From assembly GCF_963662255.1 (NCBI RefSeq), contig NC_085050.1:9482334-9546333 (forward strand): DNA of 64,000 nt. Direction: 5' to 3'. Of the stretch, positions 1 through 14,200 are shown piece by piece; the first letter of the stretch is position 1, and each line of letters begins with the position of its first letter. The notes beneath the pieces were generated by a model. That model was not told the origin of the DNA, made no database searches, and saw nothing but the letters and a program-made list of their open reading frames with translations. The position numbers and the translations under genes are program-made. Source of the DNA: Cinclus cinclus (Eukaryota > Chordata > Aves > Passeriformes > Cinclidae).

Positions 1-3000
1 GCTTCCCATAGGCAAAGAAGGTAGTAAATGTGCTTTAGCTATTCTGATACAAAAATGCCTAGCAGTTTTCAGGATGGACTGTTTTTAAAGTTCCTTGAGA
101 TTTTATGTATTGCTTTATTATGCAAAATTCTGAATGCTTCTGCTGAAATGCCAGGGTACTTATCTAAGGAGAAAGGAGAGGGAATTCTTTAAAAATTCTT
201 CCATAAGGAAGCTAAGACTGTCAAATTTACCTCTCCTGCAATTGTACAGTTCTGACCAAAATGTGCCTCTGAATTCAGCAGAAATCTTGCATGGACTTCA
301 GTTTCTTTCCTCTGACACTCCTAGAAGCAAGGCTACTGAAATCAGCTAAAATGTTCCCTTCATTAGGGACTGGGGCTGCATGCAAGTTAAAATAAGTAAG
401 ATGGATCTTTGATATTTAAAACAGGCAGATTTCAAACCCTGTCCCATAGTAGAAGAGTGGAATTGACTGCTCTGGACCTCAGGGAATACAGAAAGAATCC
501 ATACTGAAATCTGGTGTTCTTGCTCTGCCTGGCCTAGTGTTGAATGCATTTGACAAACCTGCCCACCATGCTCTAAAGCTGCTTGTCTACAGCAGACAGG
601 CTCCTGGCAGGAGTTTGTGATGGCAAAGTGGTGTTTTATCTCACTTTATAGAGAGAGGTAAGAACCCTGAGATTTGGGCTGATGCAGGGATTTTGTGTTA
701 GGGTTTTCTTGTGACCAGCTTACCTCACTCTGTCTATGCTATCTGTATTTGCTTCCCAAGGCTGTTGTCTGATGGGATGGTGTTTCTACAGGACGCTGAA
801 TCTTGAAAATTCTGTCCAATTGCTACAGATGATATTAAATGCCATGTTATCCACATGGCAGTGAGAGAGACAAAGTTTGTTTGCCTTTTAAGAGAACTGT
901 GGACAGAAAAGGAAGTCATTAATGAGAGTTGCCAAAGATAAAAATCAACCTGCCAGGATGAAGCAGCTGCTCCACAATTTTTGTTTTAAAATGGTGGCAA
1001 GTTTATCACTAATTTTTATGACTTCAACAAATAGTTGAAAAGTTGCTTTCTATTTAATGAAAGACCACAAAGCAGTGGCACTCAATAAGTTATTTCATTC
1101 AAGAATTTGTTTTTTTGTGTGTGAAATTGAGCTTGAAGAATGGTGTCTTTCAAGAATGGCAGTTACCAGAAAAAAGTTATGAATATGGGAGCCCTTACAC
1201 TCAGTTGATTCAGAAAATCTGAGACTCAGAACATGGCAGTTGAAGATCAGTTCTTTCCAAGAATGGGATTAGCCTGAGGGTGGAGAGATTTTTTAGCAAT
1301 TAGAACGGAGCAAGGTATCAAGAACATGCTTGAGGATATGCCTGAACTTCAAGCCAAATTATAACATCAGAGGGAAGAAAAAAACTATATGGGTTTTTTG
1401 TTTTCTTAATGTATTGTTGTTTAAAATATTTATGGAGAGGCACATTGCATAAAATCTAACTTTGCAAATTTTTTTGGATGCAATGATTTCCCCCCCACCC
1501 CCCAACTTTCTCTATTAGATGAAAAGCTATTTTGCCCCAACAGAGATTAGGTAAAACTGAGCTCTTCCCTCTTAAGATGCGTGAGAGCAGATGACTACAG
1601 GAAACTTCTGGAGCAGTGTGTTTGGTAGCCAGTTAACCCAATTGAGTTCCCTTGCTTATGGCTAAACTTAGCTTTGAAATGTAGGAACTCTAGGTAAGAA
1701 CCAGGGTGACACAGTGAAACCTCAGTTATTTCACCTGATCGAGGAGATGTTTTTTAAAGTGGGAAAAAGCTCTTTTTACCAGTTGCATGCAAACTTTTCT
1801 GTTCCATTCCTAAATGACACTGCAGAGGGAAGTGCTTCCTTGCATTCTGGCCATCCCTTCTAGTATAATAACATTTTGTGCCTTGAAAAACTATCTTACT
1901 TCAGCCAGTGATTCAACCCATGAGTGTAGGACAGAAATGTAAGGAAAAATGTTATGTGGAGCTTCTGTTGTTTTTCTGTCCCCCCTGGTTCAGCTGTAGG
2001 GAAATTTGATGCATAAATATAACAACACAAAATTTGTGTGTATGTGTGTGTCAAAGTTAGACTGAGCTTCCTTGGCTGGAATGAGGATGTTAAGGTCAAA
2101 ATAAATGTGATTAATATGATAAATGAAACTCACCAGGATGGGGTCAGTGAATACCAGTCATATATAGGGCTTCTAGGCTGCAGTAAAATGCCTTTACTGC
2201 AAGCTCTGCTTGCATATTTTCCTTGGAGTTATCTTTTATGACTTTCCACATTAATTTTTTTTCTGAAAATGGGGTAGATGAAAGAAAGCAGACCTTGGGA
2301 CTTTCTCTACAGAAGTTCAGCCCCACACAGTCCAAAGAGTAGATGGAAAAGGGGCTTTAAAGTTGACTTTGTGCTCCCAAGTCTTGTCACATGAGGATAT
2401 TGGGCTATTCACAGGATAAAGTGCAGCAGCCAGCTGTCAGTCAACTAAAATGACTGTTTCAACAGCTGGGACTCAGTGGGACATGAACTCTGGCTGTGTT
2501 CCCTCTCCCCTAGCCACATCCTCTGCAGCAGTCTGGATTCTGTGGAATCCTCTGCTAATTCAATACTGATTGGAAGCAATTTTGGATGTACTAGAAATTT
2601 GAGCCTGGAAAATATTAAGGAAATATAAACCTTTTCCAGATCTGGTTTATTAGAAGGACAGAGAAGTGCTAAGTGGGCTATATCAGGGCTAGTAACTGTA
2701 TACTTGAATCCCCTGTAGCACAAGGAAAACATTTCCAGATGAAGTTTGCCGATTCATCTCATTCCTGGAGAGACAAAGTCAAGCAGAACACATATGCTAT
2801 AGAGATAACCACTATAGGAGGCTTTGGAAAAAAACTAGAGATATAATTGTGCCTAATAATTTATTGCACTGCTCTCTGATACAGAAGAAGCCTGGGAGCA
2901 GCCCCCATGCATAGTTAACTATCTGTATCCTTTGAAGCTGTGCAACTTAATTATAGTTTCATTACTTCTGACAATCCATAATTTCAGTGATGGGCCAGGG

Positions 3001-6000
3001 ATAAAGAAAAACACTTGTCTTAATTTTACTATTTTGAGCTTTTCCTCCCTTATTTGTCCTTCTCCTTCCATCCATTTCTTTCTTCTGATGATCACTGATT
3101 ATCTTGTTAATAATTTTTTTCTGGGAGAAGTTGACTAACTATAGCTCTAAAGGTGAGGTTGAAAAAGGAGGAAAATTAATGTGAAGATCATATTGCAAGG
3201 CTTTCATTTTTATTCTTCATAGGCCCATAATTAAGCCCACTCTAGTTCTCTCTCTGCGGAACAGGATGCACAGGTTATAACAAGGATTCCTTTCTCTGTG
3301 TCTTTATGTGGAATGGGCTGGAAGGAAGGAATCAAGTAACTCGTCTAATGTAAATTGGCATAGTTCCATCAGCTACAAGACAGGCACTAGTGTATTTTTA
3401 GTGCCATCAGGAGCTAAACTCACACTGTGGAGCAACAGTGTTTGGGGAAGTAGAGGAAGAAAAATACTTTTCTTAGGGCTTTCCCCAGATGAATGTTTCA
3501 AAATGGTAATTAAATCTTAACATTAACTTTCTCCATCTCTAGAGAACCCATGGGGGCAGGTTTAATTTGCCTCTAAGATCTGAGATTTCACTTTTCCAGC
3601 TTTTCAAATGTTTTCATTTGAGACCTTCTCTATTTACTGTCTGTCACTGCAGCTGTAGAGTTGTAGTTGAACTCTTTATTTGCAAAACAGGGATCCCTTT
3701 TCTTCATGAACAGCTTACTTGGATTTTAAATCTTGCTGTAAGCAGAAAACTTGGGTAAAGAGGATACTTCATGCACTTTTGTGTATTTTCCATTTTCCAT
3801 AAATTGCTACTTTGCTAGTCCCAAAAGCAAGGCCACCTGAATCCCTTTGTGAGCATGAGTCCAAAGGTCCATATGTAAATGATGGTCTTTCTTGTTTATT
3901 TTCAGTCTCTCCAAGCTTCCTGCTCTGCACTTTTGTACTGACTTTGACTATTTTGAAAGGGGTTCATGATCTGACTCAGAATTCTGTGGTTTCTATTGGG
4001 CTGTGCTGCTCTGAGAAAATGCACAACAGTGCTTCCCATTGGTCAGGTTTTCACAGGTGTTTCTGCAGTACTGAGATGCTCAGTGGGGTCACAGTCAGTC
4101 TTGTGAGCTTTAAAATGTAAAGGTAGTGGGTCATATGAGGTGTTGCACCCCATCTGTGAGCACCTTGCCTCTCCTATTTGTGTTATGTGCTGAGCAAGAA
4201 GAATGAGCTGAGAATCACACACTGATTATTTGCACAGTAGTCAAATGTGCTGTTTTTCATACCTGTTTGGGCCCATCTGAGCCTCACTTTCAGGGTTAGG
4301 GGAGTTTTGCTGGAGTGTCTGCCTTATGTGGTTTCCTTGGGTGCAGAATGAATGGAAATTAACAGATCTGTTGTACAAGGAAGCTCAGACTATCAAATGT
4401 GGGGAAACTGAGTGTATTGTAAATAACAAATGTGCTTGCAGAAGTGTAATGCTACCCCCTGTTGGAATTTGGGATATATGAAACATAAACCAGAATACAT
4501 AGAATTGAAGCCTCTGACTTTGTGTACATGACTTTGTTTCCATCGCACTTGACAAGACTTTAGAAGTGCCAGTTGCTCTAAAAAAAAAAGTATTTTTTAA
4601 ACATAAATAGGAAAGTTTTTCCCTACCAGTTATCAACACTGAATTAAATTTAAAATATTCTTTCATGGAAAAATACAGCTGCAGGCACAGATGCCTGTCA
4701 TTTTACTGTCTTTCTGTAAGAATGCAAATCTATAACCTATTAATGTCGAATTTTATTGTTCACAAACCTTTCTTCAATAAAGGCTTTGTAACTTCTAAAA
4801 GAGAGGTGCAGCCTCTCTGCATGGCTAAAGCTACAGTGTTTACAGTGATTCAAGCTGAGGAAGAGCACTTGTGTTCACCTGTGGAAATGGAACTGGCCAA
4901 GGCAATGCTGTGGATGCACTGCTGGACATTAGGCAGTCTAGAAAAGTGTGTGTTTGGTCTTGTGCATGAGCAATGCAGCAGGAGTTTCTGTCTGTGCCTT
5001 AGGAGAGGTGGATTAACAGGAACTGAGCTGAACAAGGCTCTGGGAAGGGGAAAATGGAATGTAATGTTTCTATGAAAACATCTCTAAAAGCTGACAACAC
5101 TGTTTTGAATTGGAAAATTTACTGTGTCTTAATGCTTAAATTAAAATTGTTCATTTTGATAGAACTGCAGAACATCATCTGCTACTGTAAATCAGGACAG
5201 CTCAGCTGAGGAGTTGGGGGAATAATGTAGATGATTCTAATTACCTGGAAGAATTGGTTGTCTTTAGTTTGGCCTTAAGAATGTATGACATACAGAACTT
5301 CTGATTATATTGGGGTATTTGCCTTCATTCTTAGATCTCACATTTGGAGAGAAAGCATTTATTGTTTCTGAGCTGAGTGTGGTTTACTTTAATGGCAATT
5401 GTGTAAAGAGTCTTTAATGCCCTGAATGGTAGAATGATTATTATGAGATACCTGATGAAAGATAAGGGAGTGAAGGCTGAATACGTTGTATTATGTACCT
5501 AGCATCAATTCACAGGCATATTTGTTCAGGGTTCTGTGCCCTGAAATCAGGAGATGCTGTGACCCCACTGTTAAGTTTGAGGAATATATCCTGTAACATT
5601 TGCATATGGTGTTTTTATTTTTCATGAATAATCATTTTTAGTTCCTGTCTTCTAACTCCTCCACCATTCTGGATGTGTTTATCAAATACATTGGATTAAA
5701 ATTTATTTCAGAGGCAACTTGCTATGTCTTGTGTAGCCATTTCCTCTGGCTGGTGGAATATTCTTCAGGCTAGTCCTGGCTCCTGCTGCGAAAAGTCCTC
5801 CTGTATCATGAACCAGGAGTGAAGTGTTCTCTGTACTTCAGTGTCTTTGTCCTGTGTGGAGTCTACAAAATCTTAGATGAGCTCATCTCTTCAGCAATAT
5901 TCATAATCATTAGTGTCCATCTTTCCATTTGAGTTTCTTACAGCTCAAGCTGTGAAGAAAGTTCTTAAAGCTCTTAAGTTCTTAAAGCTCAGCTTTCTTA

Positions 6001-9000
6001 AAGCTTACAGTTTTCATACAGCTCTCCCTAGAGGGTTTGCTACTGCAGCCTCTCTCTCTGCAGATTGTCACTGTATTTATCCCTACAAAATCTCTATGAA
6101 ATAATGAAGTGCTTCTACTGTATAGAAACCAGTGCTTCTGAATTTTACCTGTGGTTAAAGAGAAGAGACCCTCAAATTCACAGAAATATTAAATAATTTT
6201 CTTTGATCTGGAGCCATCATACCAATCTTTGAGGAACCACATGAAATCAGTAAGAAATGGTAAGACAAACCCAAACCCTCAGTTTGATGGAGGTGGCAGA
6301 GTGTCTTTATTTCATTTATGTGTTATAACTTGTAGATTTGAGCATGCCTCTGTAATCACAAGCTGTCTAGCTGATACTGATGGCAGGACAGTTTAGGAGG
6401 GTTTGGTGTTGTGTGCCTTCAGATTGTGCTATTGACTTGGAGTGAGAGTTACTGCTTTGGGCCAGCTGTACATTCTCCTGACTTATATTTTTGTCTAGCA
6501 AGTATGCAAGCTTGGCTTGTAGCAATGCCTGGAGACAGACACAAACATCACTGATGTGTTTACACCAGGTATTTTATATGCCTTGGATGGTATTGCATAG
6601 TTGCTTCCTCTAGAATTCTGTCTGAATACTTCTGTGCATAATGAGGCGTGTGTGATGTTAAAAGGATGTTGTTTAGGTTGAAAAGTTAAGCTCCTCACTG
6701 TTCAGGAATTGACAGATTTACCATTGCTCATGCCATCCTGATTGTACTCACACATGTGTCTCTGTCGTGCAGTGAGTGAGACAGCTGTCCCATGGAAAAA
6801 TTGGTATGTGACCATGTAATTGCATTACAGTCCAGTTCAGCACACTCCTAGTGTGACTGTCCGGTGGGCAGTAATTCTAGGCCTGGTTTTGAAAAGCAAA
6901 ATACAAGAACAAATCATGTGCCTGGTTGCTGCAGTTTCCCCCTGGGTTCATATATTATCATAGCAGAGCTTGAAATCTGACCCTTCAGTGTTGCAACTGA
7001 GATTCCATCATCTGAATTTCTGCTGCCTGGCAGATGGATTCAGCTACTGGCTTTTGTGGTGGGGAACTCAGCCCAGTTTTTCTTTCTCTCCCATGAGTGG
7101 ACATCTTCAGAATATGCTATAGGAAAGTTGTGTCATTTTTGGAGGTAATGATCCTGTTCTGATGTAAATGGTTGTGTGACAAGTGGCTCCTGGCTGCAGA
7201 GAGCTGGGAAGCCCAGAACCAGGAGGAGGCACCTCCCAACAGAAGCACATAAGAGTCACAGCTGCAGAGGCCTCTGTAAAAACCATGAGAAAGAGAAGAT
7301 AGTGACACAAATCTGGACTAGAATTAAACAATACTTTTGGTTGTTCCTCACCTCTTGCTTTTTAAACAAGACTTGTAACTTGTAGATGAGTGGAGCTTGA
7401 TTATCCCATAGGGATGTATTTTAAGGGGTGTATTTTAATGTGGCACAGCCCATGGCTTACCAGTGCCACTGAATTTGCCAGCTTCATGCCTTATAAAATA
7501 GCTGATGTTTGGGCTTGGCTGAGCAAGTGGAGATGTTTCTGAACTGACTTCAGCAATCTTTTCTGTAGGGAGGCTTGCGACAGATGAAGCTGAGTAATCA
7601 AGAGTTTGTGAAATTGGAGCCCTGCACCTGAAACATGCTGTGAGCAGGAGTTGGTTTCATTTAGAATTGTTAGGAAGGATCATAGAGTTAAAAAAAAATT
7701 GTATCTTTTGTTCTGAGCCTGACCAACTGCTGGGTGAAACAAGCAGTTTGGTTCATCAAGGCAGAAGACCTTTAAAGGTTTTCCATGTGCCTGTATTTAT
7801 TGACCTTTCCTGGGAACTTTGTTTCTCTTGTGGCAGCCTAAGCATTCAAGCTTTAAACCTTACGGTAATTTAGCATAATAGAATAAGTCATAGTCTTTAA
7901 TCCTTACAAGAAAAGTACTATAACTGTCAGTTTCATTAGGAGCTGGTTCCTTTTTGCTGCTGAAATATCTGAGTTTTGCAGGATATTTGACATACTTTTT
8001 CATTTTTATAAAAGCACTTTAAACTTTGTGATGCTGATTTCAAAATCTTCATTCAGGATCTCTCTTTGAGCCCTTTGCTCCTTTGTGAAGTTTCTGGTAG
8101 TTCAATTTAATTGTAATAAGCTATATTATGTGACTGTAATCTGCTACCTCCCTCTACACACAAACTATGTGAAACAGTCAGAGGATTGTGATATGCCACA
8201 GCTACACACAGCAGGGAGGAGATTGTTCCTTGTTGGAGAAGTCTGCTTCACAGTTCCTGCTTTTCAGGGACTCGGGAATTTTGAGTCATGATTTTCATGG
8301 TTTCCTCTTGAAAAACTGGGTATTTTGCATAGCCTTGTTACTACATAATAGTTTTAAAATAAAGGAAAGGAAAGAAGAAAAAACAATCTAGATCATCTCT
8401 GCGAAAATTAAGCATTTGACCAATGTTGCAGTCAAGCCTCTGTTTATGAGTGCATTTTTGGTATGTGCAGAATAAAAATCTCACAATGCAAATATTTGCA
8501 TCTATTACTGTCAAGTACAAAGTCCTGTTTCATAACAAGAAGAATTTGGCAGACTCTCATTTATGTTGAGCCTTTCTTCTTCCAGTCTGAGGACTCAGAC
8601 TGGGACAAAACTTCATATATATACTTGGGCTAAATCAAGAGACCCACAAAATGTTGAGTATTTTGTGCTGGAAGGGACCTTTGAAGGTCACCTGGTTTAC
8701 CCCCTCTGCAGTGAGTAGGGACACTTTTCACTAGGGCGGGTTCCTCTGAGCCCCATACAGCCTAATCTTGAATGTTTTCAGGGATGGGGCATCCACAGCT
8801 TCTCTGGGTGACCTGTGCCAGTGTTTCACCACCGTCATAGTAAGAAATTTATTCCTTATATCTAGTTTAAATCTATCCTCTTTTATTTTAAAACCATTAC
8901 CCTTTGTCCAACACAGTCTGCTAAAAAGTCTGACCCCATCTTACTTATAATGCCTTGTAAGTAGTGAAGGGCTGGACAATCCCAACTCTCTCAGCCTTTC

Positions 9001-11158
9001 CTCAAAGGAGAGGTTCTCCATGGGGCCCTTCTATCATTTTCTGTCCATCCTCTGGAGCTGCTCCAAGAGGTTCATCTTTCCTGTGCTGAGAACTCTAACT
9101 CTCAGTAGGCACAGAATAATGGAGCTATAAAAAGCTGCCAGACTTAGATGAGCTGAAAAAAAAAAGCTTTATTTCTAAAGATACACAAAGGGAATTACAT
9201 AAACTGTGGCTGATGAGGTGTTTCTGAAATGTTGACACAGTTATCAGGTGACTGGCATTTCATTCCTCTTGCCAGTGATGATAGAGCCCTGCTCAGCATT
9301 GAAACCCACCAAAACTAGTCTGCTTTTTCTTGGAAGTGTGGGTTACTCCTTTTTAGGAGGCAAAATAAGAAATAAAAATATTTTGGCTCTGTGAAAATGA
9401 TTGGTTAATATTGATCAGCTATCCATCATAATCAATAATGCGAAGAATTATTTTTAAGACAATATTTTCCTTTTTTTATTTCTACCCACCTAACTTGCAA
9501 GATTCTGGCTCCTTTTTATGCCATGCAGGTGAGCTCGCAAAGCTGTTCTGGTGCTTTTTGTCACTATGAATCTGGCAAAATTTCTATAGCCAGGAAACTG
9601 TACAGTACAGTGTCTTTGCTCCATGCTGTGGAGGTTATATTAGATGATCTGGACTTTTTGGCCTTATCTTGGACCCACAGACTAAAACTCCCATAAGCAG
9701 CACCAGAGCAGGATTAGGTATGTAATTATTGAAAAGTTGTACAGAGATGGGTAAGCCTTCTCCTCTTCATATGGGACAATATTTTTAGCTGCTGATTTTG
9801 GGATTTTTAATGAGAACTGGTGTGATCAATCACACTTTCATGAAACTTGAAGTGAGTGAAAGTTTGAATATAATAATGAAACTTTAAAAGAAAAAAAACA
9901 AAAAAGTGAGAGGAAGGCAAAGTTATTCCAAATATACACAGAAGGGGGAAAAGAAAATCCCATTTTGATTGTGAAAAGGATTATGTGTCATGGTGGTTAT
10001 TTGTACACATAGAAATAAATGCCAGACTTAAGTTCTGTTTAGCTCTTTAGGGCAACCGAGCTAATCTGTGAATAACGACCCAGCATATCAAACCAGTGGG
10101 TTCTCCTAACATCTATCATTGAACTCTACCCAAGATATTTGGAAGCAGAACATAAAAAAATGAATGTCATCTGATAGCAGCCAGCTCACTACCAGAGCTA
10201 AAATAGCCCTGGCCGTGCAGCTCATGGTGTGTGATACACAAATGGTGCAGATCTGCTTACTGTGGGTGTTGTAGTGGTGGGGTGGCTGGAACCAAGAGCT
10301 GTGCATCACAGACCCCAGCATTCAGCTCCTGGGCCACAAAGATTTTATCTTTATATATGGTTATTTAACTTATATTTATGAGTGATACTATGAGGCATGC
10401 AGGCTGTAGATAGTCATGTTAGTTTTGCAGCTGTAACAAAGGCATATAATTTGAGTGAGATCACTTAACCTTTTTCTCCTTTGATGTAATCGTTGGGTGG
10501 GTTGAGATCTGCATTATGCTGTGCATTTGAAAACCATGCACTTAACAATGTACATGATGCCATAATAATTTAAAAAGGTTCTCCTACAGGCAAAAACATG
10601 TTTTGCTGTGTTTTGTAGAATTATAAAAGGTAGATTTTATGTCTCTCTATTGTTCTTTCTGCTAAGTTGCCTTTGCAGTTACCAATGTGAGTGAAGTCTC
10701 TGCCTTACAGAGGATTGCAGCAGGAGGCCTCAGAGTTGCAGAAATAATGGAATATGATGTTCTGAAAAGGGAAATGAAGACAGTCGTAAATACTGAAAAA
10801 ATAGCTTAAAACACTGTTTTTATTTTTTTAATTATCTCAGGCTCATTTCTATGTCTAATCAAAGCTGATTCTTTTAGTTATTTGTTGTCTTTCTATAATT
10901 TCTATGATACTTTAACTGTATCCCACATCTGATGTAATTTCACACATCAAGCTTCTGTTGGCATATTTGCATATTTGCCAAAATAATCTAATATTTTCTG
11001 AAATGCTATGGGATGATTTTTCTTTTTAAAAAATGAAATCTTGGCCACATTTCTGATTTCTTCCCCTCCTCCCTTCTACTTCTATATACTTCCTATATGC
11101 TATCAAGTTGCTACTTCTTGTAAAGATTTTTCATTCTAAAATTTTCTGTTTTCTTTAG
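1..11158 (+). other. DOK7 intron (or 5' side), no exon recognised
   Basis: This stretch holds no open frame or splice-bounded segment that I recognise as DOK7 PH, PTB or serine-rich sequence. It is AT-rich intron-like DNA with one CR1 copy (8650-9095). Small unrecognised exons cannot be excluded. Confidence 0.6.
8650..9095 (-). mobile_element. CR1 LINE 3' fragment
   Basis: The plus strand reads as the reverse complement of the avian CR1 3' region. It starts with ctggaagggacctttgaagg and continues through the block with tctctgggtgacctgtgcc and a late ctctggagctgctccaaga. The element is diverged, 5'-truncated and carries no reading frame. Confidence 0.8.
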
Positions 11159-11201
11159 GGAACAGCAGTATTACAGTCTGGAGTCTTACCATCTATATCA
11201 G
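11159..11201 (+). CDS. DOK7: DOK7 exon: GTAVLQSGVLPSIS
   Basis: This 43-base exon follows the acceptor ttctttag and precedes the donor gtagga. It starts on a full codon (phase 0) and ends after one base (phase 1), which matches the next exon. It encodes 14 residues plus a split glycine. A phase-0 start fits splicing from the large DOK7 exon that in human ends in GGLK. It is short, so it is less certain than the later exons. Confidence 0.55.
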
Positions 11202-14200
11202 GTAGGAGCCATTTAGTTATTTGCGTTATTTAACAATGATGTTTAAGTCCTAAATTGTGATAAGAGAAACAAAAGATTTATGGAAGCAGAGCTAAATACT
11301 ATATTGAGAGGTGTCCTGTTTGTGGTTGGTTTTGCTGCTGCAGTTCATGACTGGCATCTGTAATAATTTTGGTTGAAAAGATTAATATATATGTTTTTCC
11401 CTTTCTTTTGCTAATCTGAAGAGGTTTAAAGTTGTCAGATTCTTTGAAAAGCTGTTTAGTACCTTTTCTACTTACATATTCAAAGGACAGCTATATATTT
11501 TTCTTTTTAGGCTGTATTAGCACCAAAGGCAAACCTGATTTATGTGTTCAGTGTGTACAGCCAGTTTCCTAAATAACACAATATCACAGGAATGAATCTT
11601 GACTAGAAGCAACTGGGAGATGCTTCTCTCATGTCAATGAAACTATTGATTGACCAACAAAATCACTAATGAGAGGATACTGAGTATCTGACCTGGAAAG
11701 ATTATTTAGGCAAAGGCACTGACCATCCTTGCATTGTAAGCCTCTCTATCAGTAGAATGTGTTGGTCACCTGAGTTCCCTGTCTAATGCTGCCAAACTGG
11801 TCTGGCAACTTTGAATTATCATTTTACGTCAAAGAAAACATTTCATAAGCATTTAGTTTTTTGTGGTTTCTCTCCATCTTAGGCCTTGGAGAGATCTGTG
11901 CAAAGAATTTGGTTAGTATCTTAAATGCCTTTCCATTCCTTAAATAGTTTACTGATAATTTATCAGATAGGTTAAATTTCATAGGATACCCACCTCCAAT
12001 AGACATGGAATAGCTCTTTGTGCTTGGGTTTCTTTACTACTTTAAAAAACCTTGGCAAATGTATAAAGCAGTGCAACTGATGGATACTTGTGTGAACAAA
12101 TCCAGTAAGATACTCAGGATCGGGAGATGTCTCTGGAGAAGGTTAAAAGTAACTCGCTTCCTTCGTCTGTCTCAGCAGGAGAAAATCCAGAAGCATTTAG
12201 CTGATCTTGTTGCTAGTTATTCCACTCAAGTCAGTGGAATTACTCTTGATTTATAGAGGTGTAAGTAGAAGCCCAAATTGGATCATTAATTTTATCTTTG
12301 CCTCTGGTACTCAAGTGTCTAGTCTTCCACTCAAACCAAGGAAACCAGAACACTTACGATTAAAGTGTGTGTGAATACAAGGTAACTTCTGCTGCATGTG
12401 GTGGGCAGAATGTTATTTCTGTACTAATTTCAGTGTCAAGTTAATTTTGGATTCAAACAATATCTGGCAAAAAACTTAGACTATTCATGCATATGAGGGA
12501 GTTAGCTGTTTTGATAAAACCTATCACGAAGCAAATTGGAACTGCAGAAATACAGGATAGATTTTTATATCAACAGAAAGAAGGTATAAGACTGAATAAG
12601 TTTGAGCAGGTGCATCTTATTAGCTTCTACACTTGGAAAATATAGTTTATGAAAAGAACTCTTGCAGGTATAAGTATAAATGTATTAGGCAAATGCAGCA
12701 TCTAAAACCAGTGACTGAAGTTTTCTTTGCAGGGTTTCACCTCTCAAATGCTCCAAGATGTCAGTAAATTTTATTCTTCAGTACTACAACTATTTTTCAG
12801 AACACAAAAAGAGATGAAGTTTTCTGTGTCTCCAATAAAAATAGCACTTTTATTGTCCTTAGATATTTATTTTATTATTATTATTTTATATTAAAGTTTT
12901 GTTTTTCATATGTGTGAAATTTTAAGTATAATTGAACTTGGCATTGCAAAGCTTTCAAAATAATTCTGTAGCATTTGAATATTTAATCCAAGGTATTAAC
13001 TTGGATTATTAACAAGGTATTAATCCAAGGTATTAACACTCCCAGGGTGCTGAGCAGTCAATCTGTTCTGTTGGACCAAAGGAACTGCATTAGAACTTGT
13101 CTGTGGTTTTCTATTATGAGATATTATTGCCCATTGTTGAGAATAAAATAAAGGCACGCTAATTAGAGGTAACTACTTTCAAAACCTGCATATACATGGC
13201 AAGATACCTTTGCTAGCATGAGTGATTGCATAATGACCCAATACCCAGATATAAAATTTCCTGGTATAGCAGTTCACTTACTCACAAGTACATTTCATTT
13301 TTATCATATTTTCATTCAAATACGCTGTAGAATGCAAACCCATTCCTTCCTGGGTTACAGGTGCCCACATGTTCTCTGCAATATTTTTGCTCTTGAATGT
13401 CTCAGTTCTGTAGCAAGACATAGCATTAAACAGTCACAGATCAATTGTGTATTTTTGAATTTATTGGTAGAGAGTGTGGGTATTCTTCCTCCTTTTAGTT
13501 ATATATGCTGAGCAACAGACTCAGCAACTTTAGAGAACTGTGTTTCATTCTATTGGCAAACAGAAGATTGTTCTAAATATGGCAACAATTCTAAGTTGTA
13601 TTACTAGATGGAAAAAAACAAGTTGGGGTGAATAATTTAATTCTGTCTTAAATAATTTGGTTGCCTTTGTTATAAATAGCTTTGTAAATATTGATTAGAA
13701 AGAGAGCCTGAATTAGATTACTTGAGTTTGTAGGAGGAAAATGTTCCCATTGTTATCATAGCTTTGTACTACAGACAAAGGTAAGGGATTCTTTGGAGTT
13801 GTAATGTAACCTCATGTGTGAACGTGTACTCTTAAGTATAATAGACTGCATTTATAGTTATGATGGACCTCAAAATACCATGATACATATAGGTTCAGGG
13901 TATAGCATAGAGGTTCAAAAATATGATTCAGATTTCCTGAGACTGATGGATTCTGGAGACACCCAAGTTTAGTGCATTTTATGTGAGCAGTTCTCATGTA
14001 TTGAGACTCTCATGACTGCTTAAGAAATCCTGTAGCTTGATCTGGGGGTTGTAATTTCAGAGATATGCATGGAGGTCTTTTTCTCAGGAACTGCTTTCAT
14101 GCTTTGAGTTAAGGGATCCACATATCCAAGGAGATAAGATCCACATTCAGTGTTGAGAGGTGAAACAATAGACTGCACATTCCTTCCCAGAATGGTGAGC

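Noticed and set aside
4665..5075. 136-codon plus-strand open frame
   Set aside because: It has no splice support, signal peptide or known motif and lies in intron-like DNA before the DOK7 exons.
7170..7260. Possible exon around agctgggaagcccagaacca
   Set aside because: It lacks a convincing acceptor/donor pair in a frame joining DOK7 exons.
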